A stretch of 64,000 bases of DNA, from positions 62,001 through 126,000 of the forward strand of contig BOKO01000012.1 of assembly GCA_016861025.1 (NCBI GenBank), written 5' to 3'. Positions 23,924 to 37,276 of this stretch are shown here, one piece after another. The notes below the pieces were generated by a model that saw only the letters and a program-made list of their open reading frames with translations, searched no databases and was not told the DNA's origin. A program made the translations under genes and the position numbers. The stretch comes from Chloroflexota bacterium (lineage in GTDB: Bacteria > Chloroflexota > Anaerolineae > Caldilineales > Caldilineaceae). Numbering within the stretch: position 1 is the first letter of the stretch; each line of letters starts with the position of its first letter.

Positions 23924-24375
23924 TCTTCTTCCCATTCCGTCCAATTGAAGTTTGGTTTTGAGAGGCTTTTGGTCACCGGCAAGTTGTCGGCGTCGGTCAC
24001 GCCCGCAACGAAGAGCGAGGAGATGTCGATCTGAAAATCCTCAATGCGCCGTCCCAATTTGGAGAAGTGATCGGGACGAAATTCGTAGCTATCGCGCATT
24101 TCCGGGTGGGCGCTGTGCGTGTAGATAAAGACCGATTGAGGCGGGACGTATTCGACATCCGCCTCGGCGGTCAGTTGCGTTTTTGCTTCTTCAGATGCGC
24201 GCTGACGTGAGCGCGCTTTGCGTCGCGCCTTGCGCTGGCGTTGGGACGGCTGCCTGGCGCCGGCTGCTTGCTGCTGCGTCGATAGATCTGATGGCTGAGA
24301 TGCTCCATCCTTTTGAGGGCGGAAAAAGCGACGACGGCTGCGTCGCGACCCGCGGTTTGACTTGTCGTTGCTCAT
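23920..24375 (-). CDS. Hypothetical protein with basic low-complexity N terminus
   Basis: 151 residues, no family recognised. Residues 1-65 are highly basic and disordered (SRRSRRRFF, RQRKARRKARSRQRA), suggesting binding to RNA, DNA or ribosomes. Residues 75-150 look folded (SVFIYTHSAHPEMRDSYEFR, GRRIEDFQIDISSLFVAG) and the end is acidic (WTEWEEE). The ribosome site GGAGAAAAACG fits the ATG at 24375. It is translationally coupled to asnS by a 4-bp overlap and starts 13 bp after the LysM gene, making a three-gene operon. Confidence 0.72.
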   Translation of the reverse strand: MSNDKSNRGSRRSRRRFFRPQKDGASQPSDLSTQQQAAGARQPSQRQRKARRKARSRQRASEEAKTQLTAEADVEYVPPQSVFIYTHSAHPEMRDSYEFRPDHFSKLGRRIEDFQIDISSLFVAGVTDADNLPVTKSLSKPNFNWTEWEEE

Positions 24376-24388
24376 CGTTTTTCTCCAT

Positions 24389-25180
24389 CTACGGTGCTGT
24401 CAAGCGTGCAATTTCCTGTCCTTGTGGATTGACCAGCCGCGCAACCGCGCCGCTCTGCCAGACTGGCGTAGCCTGATTCCAGTAGAGCGCAACGCTGGTG
24501 TCGACGCCCGTTCCGCTGTAAAGCACGACGCCGCTGCCAGGAAACAAAGAAATGCCGCCGAATTGATAAACCGGCCCGTTTTCTTTTTCCAGTCGCCAAC
24601 CTTGCAAGTTGACCACCAGATCGCTGTCGTTGGCAATCTGCACAGCTTCATTAGGCAGACTGCCATTGCTGATAAACGAGGCCACGCGCAGACCAGCGCC
24701 GACGGGCTGAGCGCTGACGCTACTCGTGGCGGTTGGCGCCGCAGTTGGCTGCACACCACTGCGCGGGATCACCAGACGCTGTCCTGAAAAGACGAAATCG
24801 GGGTTGGTCAGGTTATTGGCGTCCATAATCGCCTGCACTGTCACGCCAAAGCGCCCGGCAATCGCCAGCAGGCTGTCGCCGGGTTGGACAATATAGATTT
24901 CCTCGGCGTCGGTCGCAGCGGCGGACCCAGGTGTGGGCGCCGGCGCGTCGGTCGCAGCGGCGGGCTGTACACTCTCCGGCGTAGCCGTGAAGGTCGGAGC
25001 GATTGTCGGCGCAGCAATCGGGGTCGTCAGCGCCGCCAGCAGTTCTGGATCCGGGCGACGCTGTTCGACCACCCAAACGACGGTTACGGCTATCGTCAGG
25101 CTGATCACTGCATTGAGAATAATGACAAATGCTAGTTGGCGGCGGTTCATGCCGGATCGAGTCTCGCTCTTAGTTGGCAT
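24389..25180 (-). CDS. Membrane-anchored LysM and lamin-tail-domain protein
   Basis: 263 residues. One N-terminal membrane segment (LAFVIILNAVISLTIAVTVV, about 15-34) acts as an uncleaved anchor. A Pro/Thr/Ala-rich spacer (about 50-92) leads to a LysM peptidoglycan-binding domain, YIVQPGDSLLAIAGRFGV through NLTNPDFVFSGQRLVIP (about 95-140). After a second spacer comes a lamin-tail-like beta domain (about 165-263: NEAVQIANDSDLVVNLQGWR, FPGSGVVLYSGTG). The protein should sit outside the membrane, bound to the wall. The start could also be the ATG at 25150; both precede the anchor. Confidence 0.85.
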   Translation of the reverse strand: MPTKSETRSGMNRRQLAFVIILNAVISLTIAVTVVWVVEQRRPDPELLAALTTPIAAPTIAPTFTATPESVQPAAATDAPAPTPGSAAATDAEEIYIVQPGDSLLAIAGRFGVTVQAIMDANNLTNPDFVFSGQRLVIPRSGVQPTAAPTATSSVSAQPVGAGLRVASFISNGSLPNEAVQIANDSDLVVNLQGWRLEKENGPVYQFGGISLFPGSGVVLYSGTGVDTSVALYWNQATPVWQSGAVARLVNPQGQEIARLTAP

Positions 25181-25404
25181 CCTTCACACGCACATGTTCG
25201 TGCGAGTTTGACCAGATTCTAACACAGATCAGGCCGGAATCTGTACACCAACGGTGGCGCTATTTTTGCATTTGATGAGTCAGGCGCTGACGATGCCCGG
25301 TTTTGGGATGGGGCAATGGTGAGCGTTGTCACCGTCTGCCGCCGCGTTGGACAATAAAATGGATGTGTGCAGAGGGAACGAGTAGCATCGAATGGAAGTT
25401 GCTC

Positions 25405-26679
<1,275 letters not shown>

Positions 26680-26718
26680 CGCCATTCGCTGCTAGAGATC
26701 TATACTGAATCTGGCTAG

Positions 26719-26922
26719 CTATTTGCCAACTTCCTCTACAACGCCCATTACGCGCAGAGCAGCCTTCTCCGCCCACGCTCGCTTGACATAGCGTTTGGCT
26801 TCCCTCTTGTATGGCGTCCAGATAAGACGCTGCTCAAGCACTGATTGCCGCTTCGTCTCCCCACTCACAGGCAATGGAGCACCTGAATAGTAGCGGCCAT
26901 CTTTCACCACAATGTAGGGCAT
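26719..26922 (-). CDS. Hypothetical small protein
   Basis: 67 residues from the ATG at 26922, with AAAGGCGAG a few bases upstream; an in-frame start at 26961 is less well supported. The sequence starts MPYIVVKDGRYYSGAPLP and continues with a basic stretch (KREAKRYVKRAWAEKAALR). No family recognised. It is convergent with the HtrA gene, 39 bp away. The start sequence resembles small host-factor or toxin-related proteins, but nothing firm can be said. Confidence 0.5.
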   Translation of the reverse strand: MPYIVVKDGRYYSGAPLPVSGETKRQSVLEQRLIWTPYKREAKRYVKRAWAEKAALRVMGVVEEVGK

Positions 26923-27106
26923 ACAAGCTCGCCTTTTGGTTCTTACGCTGCGAGGAGTCATAGCGCTGCGTCTATATCCAGTATATCATCACCTATACCA
27001 AATCGACGCGGCTGGTTTTGCGATGTGTCCCGTCACGCCGGAGGCGACGACCTACGATGGACTACGCTCTCTCAAATTACACCCTTTTGGAGAAAACTCT
27101 GACAAC

Positions 27107-29800
27107 TCATTGCGACTGAGATCGTCCGACTAACTCCGGCGATGGATTCGATTCGTCGACGGCTGTCGGCAGCAAAAAAGTAGGGCGTTGCGATCGGAAA
27201 CAAAAAGCGTCGGGCGCACGATTTGGATGATCGATAAACGCAGCCATCATTTGCTGCGCACAACTCTCCGGCGATTGCAACAAATGATGTCCTTCGCCGA
27301 CGAACACGCGCACAAACGACTGGTTGAAATCCGCTGCGCTGCGCCGCGCCCATCGCGCCGGCGTCACAGGATCATGCGCACCCGCCATAATCAGCGCTGG
27401 CGCATTGCTGATCTGGATCACTCGATCGCCACTGGCGGCTGGCGGCGTTAACCACAATTCACAGACAATCAGCAACTCCTCAGCCGGCGCAGTCAAAAGC
27501 GTCGCCACCTGCAGGGGCAAGCGTCTTGCAACGCGCTGAACATCGTCAATGGTGTATCGCGACGCATCTTCCGCACAAACGCTGTTGAGATGCGCTCCAT
27601 GCGCCGTCGACCTGACTGTTGACGGCGTTGGCCTCGCTGTTGCCTGAACTCCGGTGGCGGCGGCCAACAACGGCAAGAAATTCTGGTGAGGGAGCGAATC
27701 GAGAAAATCGATCAACTCAGCACGCGTGTCAATTCCCAGTTCCATTTGCAGACGATCCAACATAGCTGCTTCAACGCCCTGTGGATTGTCGGGGTCAGTA
27801 AAATAGTCGCGCCACGACTGCCCAGATTCGACGCCGGGCGTTGCAGGCAAGGCGCCCTGTTGTTCGGACGGCGTCGGCGCTGCAGATCCGGGTGATGAAA
27901 CGCCGCTTGCCGGCAACAAACAGCCGCCCACCACCGGCGCAATCTGGCAGGCTGTGCCGAAATCGCCCATGTACAGTGCATGAATCAACGCAGGAACCTC
28001 GCGTCCGCCCTGCCGCATTTTGGCAAAGACCAGTCTGGCAATCGCATCACCATTGCCAAAGCCGATGCTCTCTGGCGTTGGATTCTGGTTGTACCAATCA
28101 ATCAGTTGCAGAAAACGCGTTTCCAGATCAGGATAGGCGGTGGCGCAGGCTGTGTTGTGTGCGCAGTCGTCAAAGACCTTACGCAATGCGTCGAATGCGC
28201 CGAATGCGCCCTCTAGCGTGCGGTTGACGCCAAGCGGCGCCGGGCTTTCCAGCACAATGCTTCGCACAATTGATGGAAATCGCTCCGCCGTCAATTGCAC
28301 TACCGCCGCGCCAATATCGACGCCGAGCAAGTTGATCCGCTCGAGACCCAACGCTCGCGCAAGATCCGCTACATCGATCGCACGTTGATCCAAAGAATAG
28401 CCGGCCAGATCGCGGCCTTCTTGCAGCAGGCGATTGTAACAATCCGCCAGCGATTGCAGCATGATTTGGGGGTCGCCATCGGCTGTATACTCGGGGCAAG
28501 CCAGCGAGGGCGCCGAAAGACCTTCACCGCGTGAATGCAAGATCAGGACATGGCGCATACTGCGCACCGGCGCAGTCGAAAACCATTGCACAATGTTGGA
28601 TGGATCGTCGCCGGCAGAGTCAGCCAACACAACGAGCGGGTCGGGCAAAGCGTCGCCTAGTGCAGCCAATTTCACAACAAACAACCGAACAGGTTGGCTA
28701 TCGCTGCGGCTACGATTTTCGGGAACAGTCAGAAATCCACAGGTTGCTGCTGAATCGACCAGAAGGTCAGCAGGACAGGGCGCGTCTGCAAACGATGGCT
28801 CATATTCGGCTACAATCTCTGTGGACGATGGAGTCAGGCCAGTCGATGTTTCCGGGGCGCTTGCCGCTGAATCAAGAGGAGCCGCCTCTGGCATCGTTGC
28901 GTCCACTGCCGAAGCCTCGCCTCCTTCGTTTGGTGGGCTGGTCGCTTCTGGCGGCAACAGCACGGTGACCGCGTTTACCAGCCCTTCAAGGCGATAAAAC
29001 GGAATCCCCACCAGGTCGGCGGCATTGACGCTGGCGGTGGCGAGGCCGCGCAAGAGGCCGTTTTCGACGCCAAAAGTGATCTCCACCGGGGTGCGAAACG
29101 GGACGCCATCCGCCTCGGTCAAAGTGACAGACGCCTGTCCGCCAATGTCCTGCCACGCTCCATAAGTTATGGAGGACGCGCGACCGTCCACAGCATCGCG
29201 CTTAAGAATCACCCGAAAATCAGGAAACAACATCAAGGTGAGATCGCGGCGACCGCCGGCTCCGTCTGGTGCATACGCTTTATACGCGCCAGCCAAACCA
29301 CCGCTGGCGATCACTGCCGTCGCCGCTTCTGAACTGTACGGCAATGTATTGCGAGTTTCAAACAGGTAAGAAACTGTATAGTAACGCCGGCCAGCCAGAT
29401 CTTGAGACGCCTCGTCCGCCCGTGAAATAAGCGGCTGCCCAATGGATGCGTCGAGCGTCACCGAAAGCGGCTGTGGCAACGGCCCAGAAGGGTCACCGGT
29501 GAGTGTTAACAAGACACCGTTTTCGGTTGGGGACCACTGACCAGTGCGCGTCATCGGCGCTTCGCCAAACAGCGGGTCGTCAATCAGCAGCGCTGTGCCG
29601 TCAAGATTCAAATATAGCGTGCTGTCGATTGGGCGGCCCTCCGGCGACCGAACCCACGCCTTGTATGCTCCGGCATAGGTGGAGTCTGTCGGTTGCGCAC
29701 TCACAGTCGACGACGTCAATCCGAAGATCAGCGCAGCGCACAAGACGCCACATAGCCATGACAAACGTGCGAAGCGAGAATTGAGCATACAACTGTTCAT
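27107..29800 (-). CDS. Exported alpha/beta-hydrolase-like protein lacking the catalytic serine
   Basis: 897 residues. Signal peptide at 1-36 (ALIFGLTSSTVSAQ). Two related beta-rich repeats follow, each starting AGAYKA (about 43-140 and 170-265), then a Ser/Pro/Glu-rich linker (about 285-340), then a TAP-like alpha/beta hydrolase fold from Cys-rich AATCGFLTVPENRSR to the end, with a long insertion at about 620-760. The nucleophile elbow reads LLGVDIGAAVVQL, so Asp495 replaces the expected Ser, and the usual HGGPG oxyanion motif is VLADSAGDDPS. Asp810 (AGAHDPVTP) and His838/839 (GEGHHL) remain. It may be a pseudoenzyme or an Asp-nucleophile hydrolase. The ATG at 29800 follows AGGAG at an unusually long distance of 13 bp. 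Confidence 0.82.
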   Translation of the reverse strand: MNSCMLNSRFARLSWLCGVLCAALIFGLTSSTVSAQPTDSTYAGAYKAWVRSPEGRPIDSTLYLNLDGTALLIDDPLFGEAPMTRTGQWSPTENGVLLTLTGDPSGPLPQPLSVTLDASIGQPLISRADEASQDLAGRRYYTVSYLFETRNTLPYSSEAATAVIASGGLAGAYKAYAPDGAGGRRDLTLMLFPDFRVILKRDAVDGRASSITYGAWQDIGGQASVTLTEADGVPFRTPVEITFGVENGLLRGLATASVNAADLVGIPFYRLEGLVNAVTVLLPPEATSPPNEGGEASAVDATMPEAAPLDSAASAPETSTGLTPSSTEIVAEYEPSFADAPCPADLLVDSAATCGFLTVPENRSRSDSQPVRLFVVKLAALGDALPDPLVVLADSAGDDPSNIVQWFSTAPVRSMRHVLILHSRGEGLSAPSLACPEYTADGDPQIMLQSLADCYNRLLQEGRDLAGYSLDQRAIDVADLARALGLERINLLGVDIGAAVVQLTAERFPSIVRSIVLESPAPLGVNRTLEGAFGAFDALRKVFDDCAHNTACATAYPDLETRFLQLIDWYNQNPTPESIGFGNGDAIARLVFAKMRQGGREVPALIHALYMGDFGTACQIAPVVGGCLLPASGVSSPGSAAPTPSEQQGALPATPGVESGQSWRDYFTDPDNPQGVEAAMLDRLQMELGIDTRAELIDFLDSLPHQNFLPLLAAATGVQATARPTPSTVRSTAHGAHLNSVCAEDASRYTIDDVQRVARRLPLQVATLLTAPAEELLIVCELWLTPPAASGDRVIQISNAPALIMAGAHDPVTPARWARRSAADFNQSFVRVFVGEGHHLLQSPESCAQQMMAAFIDHPNRAPDAFCFRSQRPTFLLPTAVDESNPSPELVGRSQSQ

Positions 29801-29949
29801 AACGGCTGGGTTTCTCCTGAAAAGCAACAGAAGGCATAACGCTTTCTGCATCTCTATCTTCGCAGAAAACCCCCAAAACGCCAATCGCGTGGCTGAAGCA
29901 ACTTGTTCGATTTTGCGATTATTCTTCAGCACGCTTCTCTGTCGCCCGT

Positions 29950-29978
29950 TTGCCGAGAGGCGTCGTTGCATGTATACT
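29950..29978 (+). promoter_or_regulatory. Probable trxB promoter
   Basis: TTGCCG (29950-29955), 17-bp spacer, TATACT (29973-29978), about 65 bp upstream of the trxB start in the divergent gap shared with the hydrolase-like gene. Confidence 0.55.
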
Positions 29979-30044
29979 GCGCTATAGAAAATGTAGCGCC
30001 TGACAAAATGAACAGATAAAAAGCTGAGATAAGGAGAGAGCAAA

Positions 30045-31073
30045 ATGACGGCGATCAATGGCTCCAACCATAAAGAAGAAAAAATCGAAAATGTGATTAT
30101 CATTGGCAGCGGGCCTGCTGGCTTCACCGCCGGATTGTACGCTGCGCGCGCCAACCTTTCGCCGCTGCTGATCACCGGCAACGATTACGGCGGTCAGGTC
30201 AGCATCACCTACGACATCGAGAACTATCCCGGCTTTCCCGAAAGCTTGAGTGGGCCGGAGCTTGTCGAGAAATTTAAAGCGCAGGCCGAGAAATTTGGTA
30301 CGCGCGTCGAGTTCGACTATGTAAACGAGATCGTGGTCGACCGCCATCCTTTCATCGTTCGCACTGCGGGCGGCGCCGAGTATTTGACGCGCACCATCAT
30401 CGTCAGCACCGGCGCACGACCTCGCTATCTGGAAGTGCCCGGCGAGAAAGAGTTCACTGGCAAGGGCGTCAGCTACTGCGCCACCTGCGACGGTTTCTTC
30501 TTCCGCGGCAAGGATGTACTTGTGATCGGCGGCGGCGACAGCGCGGCGGAAGAAGCGCTCTTCCTGACGCGCTACGCCAGTCGCGTGCGTATCCTGCATC
30601 GCCGCGACAAATTTCGCGCCAGCAAGATTCTGCAAGATCGCGTCTTCGCCAACGAGAAAATTGAGGTGCTATGGAACACCGTCGTCACCGAGATCGTCGG
30701 TGAGAACGGCGCCGTCACCGGCGTCAAGACGCGCAACACGCTCACCCAAGAAGAAGGACGTCTTAGCACCGACGGTGTGTTTGTCTTTGTCGGCCATCTC
30801 CCCAACAACGAACTTTTCCCCGGCAAACTGGAAATGGATGAAGACGGCCACCTGGTCACCGACCGCAAAATGCGCACCAATGTTCCCGGCGTCTTTGCTG
30901 CTGGCGAGATTCAGGACAAGGTCTTCAAACAGGTTGCCACCAGCGTCGGGCAGGGCTGCGCGGCAGCCATGTCGGCCACGCGCTTTCTAGAAGACCTGGA
31001 AGCCGGCCACGCCATCGACCTGCGCGTTGACCCGCGTGAATTTACTGCGCCGCGCGTCGCCGTCCTGGCTTGA
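30045..31073 (+). CDS. trxB: Thioredoxin reductase
   Basis: A 342-residue flavoprotein that reduces thioredoxin with NADPH. The FAD loop is GSGPAGFTAGLYAAR, the redox pair is in CATCDGFFF, the NADPH loop is VIGGGDSAAEEALFLT with the NADPH-type HRRDKFRASK, and the C-terminal FAD motif is GVFAAGEIQDKVFKQVAT. Here the more common GD of TrxB is GE, a small variation. The ribosome site AAGGAGAG is strong. It is about 20 residues longer than the E. coli enzyme, mostly at the N terminus. No thioredoxin gene is adjacent. Confidence 0.94.
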   Translation: MTAINGSNHKEEKIENVIIIGSGPAGFTAGLYAARANLSPLLITGNDYGGQVSITYDIENYPGFPESLSGPELVEKFKAQAEKFGTRVEFDYVNEIVVDRHPFIVRTAGGAEYLTRTIIVSTGARPRYLEVPGEKEFTGKGVSYCATCDGFFFRGKDVLVIGGGDSAAEEALFLTRYASRVRILHRRDKFRASKILQDRVFANEKIEVLWNTVVTEIVGENGAVTGVKTRNTLTQEEGRLSTDGVFVFVGHLPNNELFPGKLEMDEDGHLVTDRKMRTNVPGVFAAGEIQDKVFKQVATSVGQGCAAAMSATRFLEDLEAGHAIDLRVDPREFTAPRVAVLA

Positions 31074-31094
31074 ACGTAGTCAATTTGACTTGTC

Positions 31095-31182
31095 AATAGA
31101 ACGCGGATAGCACAGATCAGGCGGAGATGCGCGAATCAAAATCAGCAAGAATCCGCTCAATCTGTCTCATCCGCGTTCTATT
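31095..31182. repeat. Palindromic repeat family A, copy 1
   Basis: 88 bp bounded by a perfect 14-bp inverted repeat, AATAGAACGCGGAT (31095-31108) and its complement (31169-31182). Inner parts are also partly self-complementary (CAGATCAGGCGGA against TCCGCTCAATCTG). It lies between trxB and murJ and could fold into a long hairpin. Confidence 0.85.
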
Positions 31183-31216
31183 CTTCATCTGACATCGCTG
31201 CAAAACCGGATCATCG

Positions 31217-32818
31217 ATGATGACCGACTCCAACGAAGCGACCGAAACGAATCTATCGGCCAGGCGCGGTCTGGCGCGTTCCGCTGGGGTGCTGGCGGTC
31301 GGCAGCCTGGTCAGCCGCGTGCTTGGCCTGATTCGCGAAATGGTGATTGCGGCGCTCTTCGGTGCAACCGGACAGGTCAGCGCGTTTCGTGTTGCCGCCC
31401 AGGTTCCTACGCTTCTCTACGATTTTCTGGTTGGCGGCATGTTGAGCGCCGCGCTTGTGCCGGTGCTCAGCGACTATGCACAGCGCGGACGCCGCGAGTT
31501 CGTTCAGGTGGTCGGCGCGCTTGTCTCCCTTTTCATCGTGCTGCTTACAGCGTTGGTGATCGGCCTGGAGTTGGCCGCGCCGCTGCTGGCAAACCTGCTG
31601 GCTGGCGGCTTTCGCACCTCCGACCCGACGCTGCTCGACCTCACTGTACAGCTGATCCGATGGCTGGCGCCGGCGGTCTGGTTTCTGTCGATGGCAGGTG
31701 TGCTGATGGCAGTGCTCTATGCGCTGCAACGCTTCACCGTTCCCGCCATGGCAACCGCTGTCTTCAATCTCGGCATCGTCGTTGCGGCGCCGCTGCTGGC
31801 GCCGTTCATCGGCATCTTTAGCCTGGCGGTCGGCTTGCTGCTCGGCAGCCTGACGCAACTGACGCTGATGTTCTTCGACGTGCGTCGCGCCGGCGTGCCG
31901 TTTTCCTGGCGCATCAACCTGCGCCATCCTGCCCTGCGGCGCATTCTCTGGCTCTATTTGCCGATTGCAGCCGGTCTGGTCGTGAGCCTCTTTCAAGTCG
32001 GGCTGGATCGTCGCCTCGCCAGCGCAACCGGCGAGCAGAGCATTGCCTGGATGGCGAATGCGACGACATTGCAACAGATGCCTCTCGGTTTGATCAGCGT
32101 AGCGATCTCGCTGGCGGCGCTGCCGCGGCTCTCTCAGCACTTCGCCGCTGGCGATGACGTCGCCTATCGCCAGACGCTGGCGCGCGGCCTGCGCATGGTG
32201 TGGATGCTGGTGTTGCCCGCCGGCGTTCTGCTTTGGCTGCTCGGTGCGCCCATCACGCGGCTGCTCTTTGAGCGCGGTGCTTTCACCGCCGTGGACACCG
32301 AACAAGTTGTTCTGGCGCTGAACATCTATCTACTCGGCATGTTGTTCGCCGCCATCGATTTTCCTCTCAATTTTGCGTTCTATGCACGCTTCAACACCTG
32401 GCTGCCTGCGCTCGTCGGCGTCATCAGCGTTGCGATCTACGTGACAGTGGCCCTGCTGCTGGTGGAGCCGCTCGGCTTTCTTGGCCTGGTCTGGGCGGAC
32501 ACCGCCAAGCAAGCCGGTCACGCTGCAATTATGGTGCTGCTGCTCTGGCGCGTGGTCGGACGGCTGCGCGCCGACACATTGCGCGGCTTCGCGACCATTG
32601 TGCTGGCAGGCGGCGCAATGGCTGCCGTGACCTTCAGCGCGATCGCTCTCCTCGCCGATCAGCTTCCCGCCAATACACCTGGCGCGCTGGCATTGGTGAT
32701 CGTTGCTGGCGGCTTCGGGCTGCTCGCCTATACAGCAATTCTCTTTGCAGTAAGACTGCCAGAAGCTACAATGTTAGCAACAACTGTCCGCGCCAGGCTG
32801 CCGCTGCGCCGAAAATAG
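31217..32818 (+). CDS. murJ: MurJ/MviN-type lipid II flippase
   Basis: A 533-residue integral membrane protein with about 14 helices, of the MOP superfamily. The N-terminal region, SLVSRVLGLIREMVIAALFG, is the diagnostic MurJ start, and further family stretches are LLYDFLVGGMLSAALVPVLS and GLDRRLASATGEQS. It moves lipid-linked peptidoglycan precursor across the membrane. A double ATG is present at 31217 and 31220, and no clear ribosome site is seen. It follows trxB with a palindromic repeat between them, so it probably has its own promoter. Confidence 0.93.
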   Translation: MMTDSNEATETNLSARRGLARSAGVLAVGSLVSRVLGLIREMVIAALFGATGQVSAFRVAAQVPTLLYDFLVGGMLSAALVPVLSDYAQRGRREFVQVVGALVSLFIVLLTALVIGLELAAPLLANLLAGGFRTSDPTLLDLTVQLIRWLAPAVWFLSMAGVLMAVLYALQRFTVPAMATAVFNLGIVVAAPLLAPFIGIFSLAVGLLLGSLTQLTLMFFDVRRAGVPFSWRINLRHPALRRILWLYLPIAAGLVVSLFQVGLDRRLASATGEQSIAWMANATTLQQMPLGLISVAISLAALPRLSQHFAAGDDVAYRQTLARGLRMVWMLVLPAGVLLWLLGAPITRLLFERGAFTAVDTEQVVLALNIYLLGMLFAAIDFPLNFAFYARFNTWLPALVGVISVAIYVTVALLLVEPLGFLGLVWADTAKQAGHAAIMVLLLWRVVGRLRADTLRGFATIVLAGGAMAAVTFSAIALLADQLPANTPGALALVIVAGGFGLLAYTAILFAVRLPEATMLATTVRARLPLRRK

Positions 32819-33118
32819 ATGCAGTAGCCTTTACATTAGCGCGCACTTGAGAAAGGCGAATATCATTCGCAGATGTTGCCCGGTTTCTGGTTGCGCGCCG
32901 CGTGGCTTTGACAACAGCCGATGCCGAAGGTGCTCAATGTTCTGCGTTCATTAAAAGTGATTGCGTAGCCGGCAAAAACGCGAAAAACGACGATGCAGTT
33001 TGCACACAGCGATGCACTCCATTGATAATGGAATGTTGGACGCGCAAATCGTCTGTTTGTCACCAGGTTGCCATCAGCAAGATACTTGTGCTGAAATTAC
33101 AAATAGAAGGATAGTGAA
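32819..33118 (+). promoter_or_regulatory. 300-bp non-coding region with a possible promoter
   Basis: No credible gene. TTGCAC (33000-33005), an 18-bp spacer and GATAAT (33024-33029) could drive the small membrane-protein gene at 33119. The short open stretches here have no ribosome site and no protein-like composition. Confidence 0.35.
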
Positions 33119-33394
33119 ATGGCCGTCAGCAAATCAAAGCGCCCAACAAAGGGAAAAAGCGCCGCCAATCCGAGCAATTACAGCCAGATTTACAAACAAA
33201 GCGAACAAAATTTGCTTCAAAGCGCCGCCCCTTCTGTGGACACTGCCGAGACCAGGCCAGTTGGCGTGCAGCGTTCATCTGACGAAGTCGACTGGAAGGC
33301 TGAATATGGATTTGTCTTCAAAGATCTTCGTCATCTTCTGATTATTTCAGCGGCGCTTTTTGCAGCAATCATTGTAATCGGCTTTTTCCTGTAG
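33119..33394 (+). CDS. Small tail-anchored membrane protein
   Basis: 91 residues, no named function. The first 65 are polar and disordered (SKSKRPTKGKSAANPSNYSQ), and one hydrophobic helix, LLIISAALFAAIIVIGFFL, ends the protein at its last residue, so it is a tail-anchored protein with its basic domain in the cytoplasm. The ribosome site AGAAGGATAG precedes the ATG. Its 3' end overlaps the convergent gene by 26 bp. Similar short proteins with DWKAEYGFVFKDLRHLLI-type membrane-proximal segments occur in Chloroflexota, as far as I recall. Confidence 0.75.
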   Translation: MAVSKSKRPTKGKSAANPSNYSQIYKQSEQNLLQSAAPSVDTAETRPVGVQRSSDEVDWKAEYGFVFKDLRHLLIISAALFAAIIVIGFFL

Positions 33395-34097
33395 CCGAAG
33401 CGTGATTCTCTGGCGACGGTGTAGGTCTGTCGAGAATCGGTTGACGCTGCGTCGGTTGAAGGAACAGCATCCATACGGCGGCGTGGAGCACCCAACACAG
33501 CCAGAAATTGCGCGTATAAAAAAAGATGATTGAGGACATGAACAGGATCGTAGCCTTGACCAGCCGGCTATACGTTCCCGATGTGTTGAGCAGGGTGGTT
33601 GGTGCAGCCAATACCACGGCAATCCAAATCGCCCAATAAGCGGGTGTATTCACAGAGAATTGCGAAACCATTAGAATTTCCATGCTGGCGCCGCGCAGGA
33701 AAGCCCAAAAGAACTCCTCGGCGCCACATAGACCGACCACGATAAGTGCTGTGCGCCATAATGGATGTTTGGGGCGCCGACCTTCTGACTGTGTTGCATC
33801 AGAGGTCGCCAATGTGGCGACTGCTCGCATGCCCAGCGCCAACGCAATCAACACCAACGTCAGTCCGACCCCAATGCGCAGGCTTACAACCCAATCGATG
33901 TAGAGCAACCCCATCAGCCGCGGTGAAACGCCGCCGGTGATGAGTGCAAGATAAGGCAATAGCACCCAGTAGATGGGAACAATCAGAGCCTGCGCCGGAT
34001 GAGGTGTAAAGGGCCGTACACCCACGACGACCACCCCTGCCAACAGCGCCATCACCAGCCAAAAACCAGGCGCGTGAAAACTGAGGAAAGCTTCCAT
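33369..34097 (-). CDS. Polytopic membrane protein, possibly CPBP-like
   Basis: 242 residues with about seven hydrophobic helices. A GAEEFFWAFLRG motif in the middle, followed by LCWVLHAAVWMLF near the end, recalls the Glu-Glu...Arg and His motifs of CPBP (CAAX prenyl protease/bacteriocin-processing) proteases, but spacing does not match well, so this is only a possibility. The start at 34097 directly abuts the mutase stop (34098), so the two form one transcription unit. Its 3' end overlaps the convergent small gene. Confidence 0.65.
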   Translation of the reverse strand: MEAFLSFHAPGFWLVMALLAGVVVVGVRPFTPHPAQALIVPIYWVLLPYLALITGGVSPRLMGLLYIDWVVSLRIGVGLTLVLIALALGMRAVATLATSDATQSEGRRPKHPLWRTALIVVGLCGAEEFFWAFLRGASMEILMVSQFSVNTPAYWAIWIAVVLAAPTTLLNTSGTYSRLVKATILFMSSIIFFYTRNFWLCWVLHAAVWMLFLQPTQRQPILDRPTPSPENHASATGKSRLQ

Positions 34098-35786
<1,689 letters not shown>

Positions 35787-35837
35787 GGTTCACCGCTCCT
35801 TTTATCGCCATCTGATTGCCGTCAGCGCTCTTCAATC

Positions 35838-37259
<1,422 letters not shown>

Positions 37260-37276
37260 AAGAGCCTCCCTTGAGG

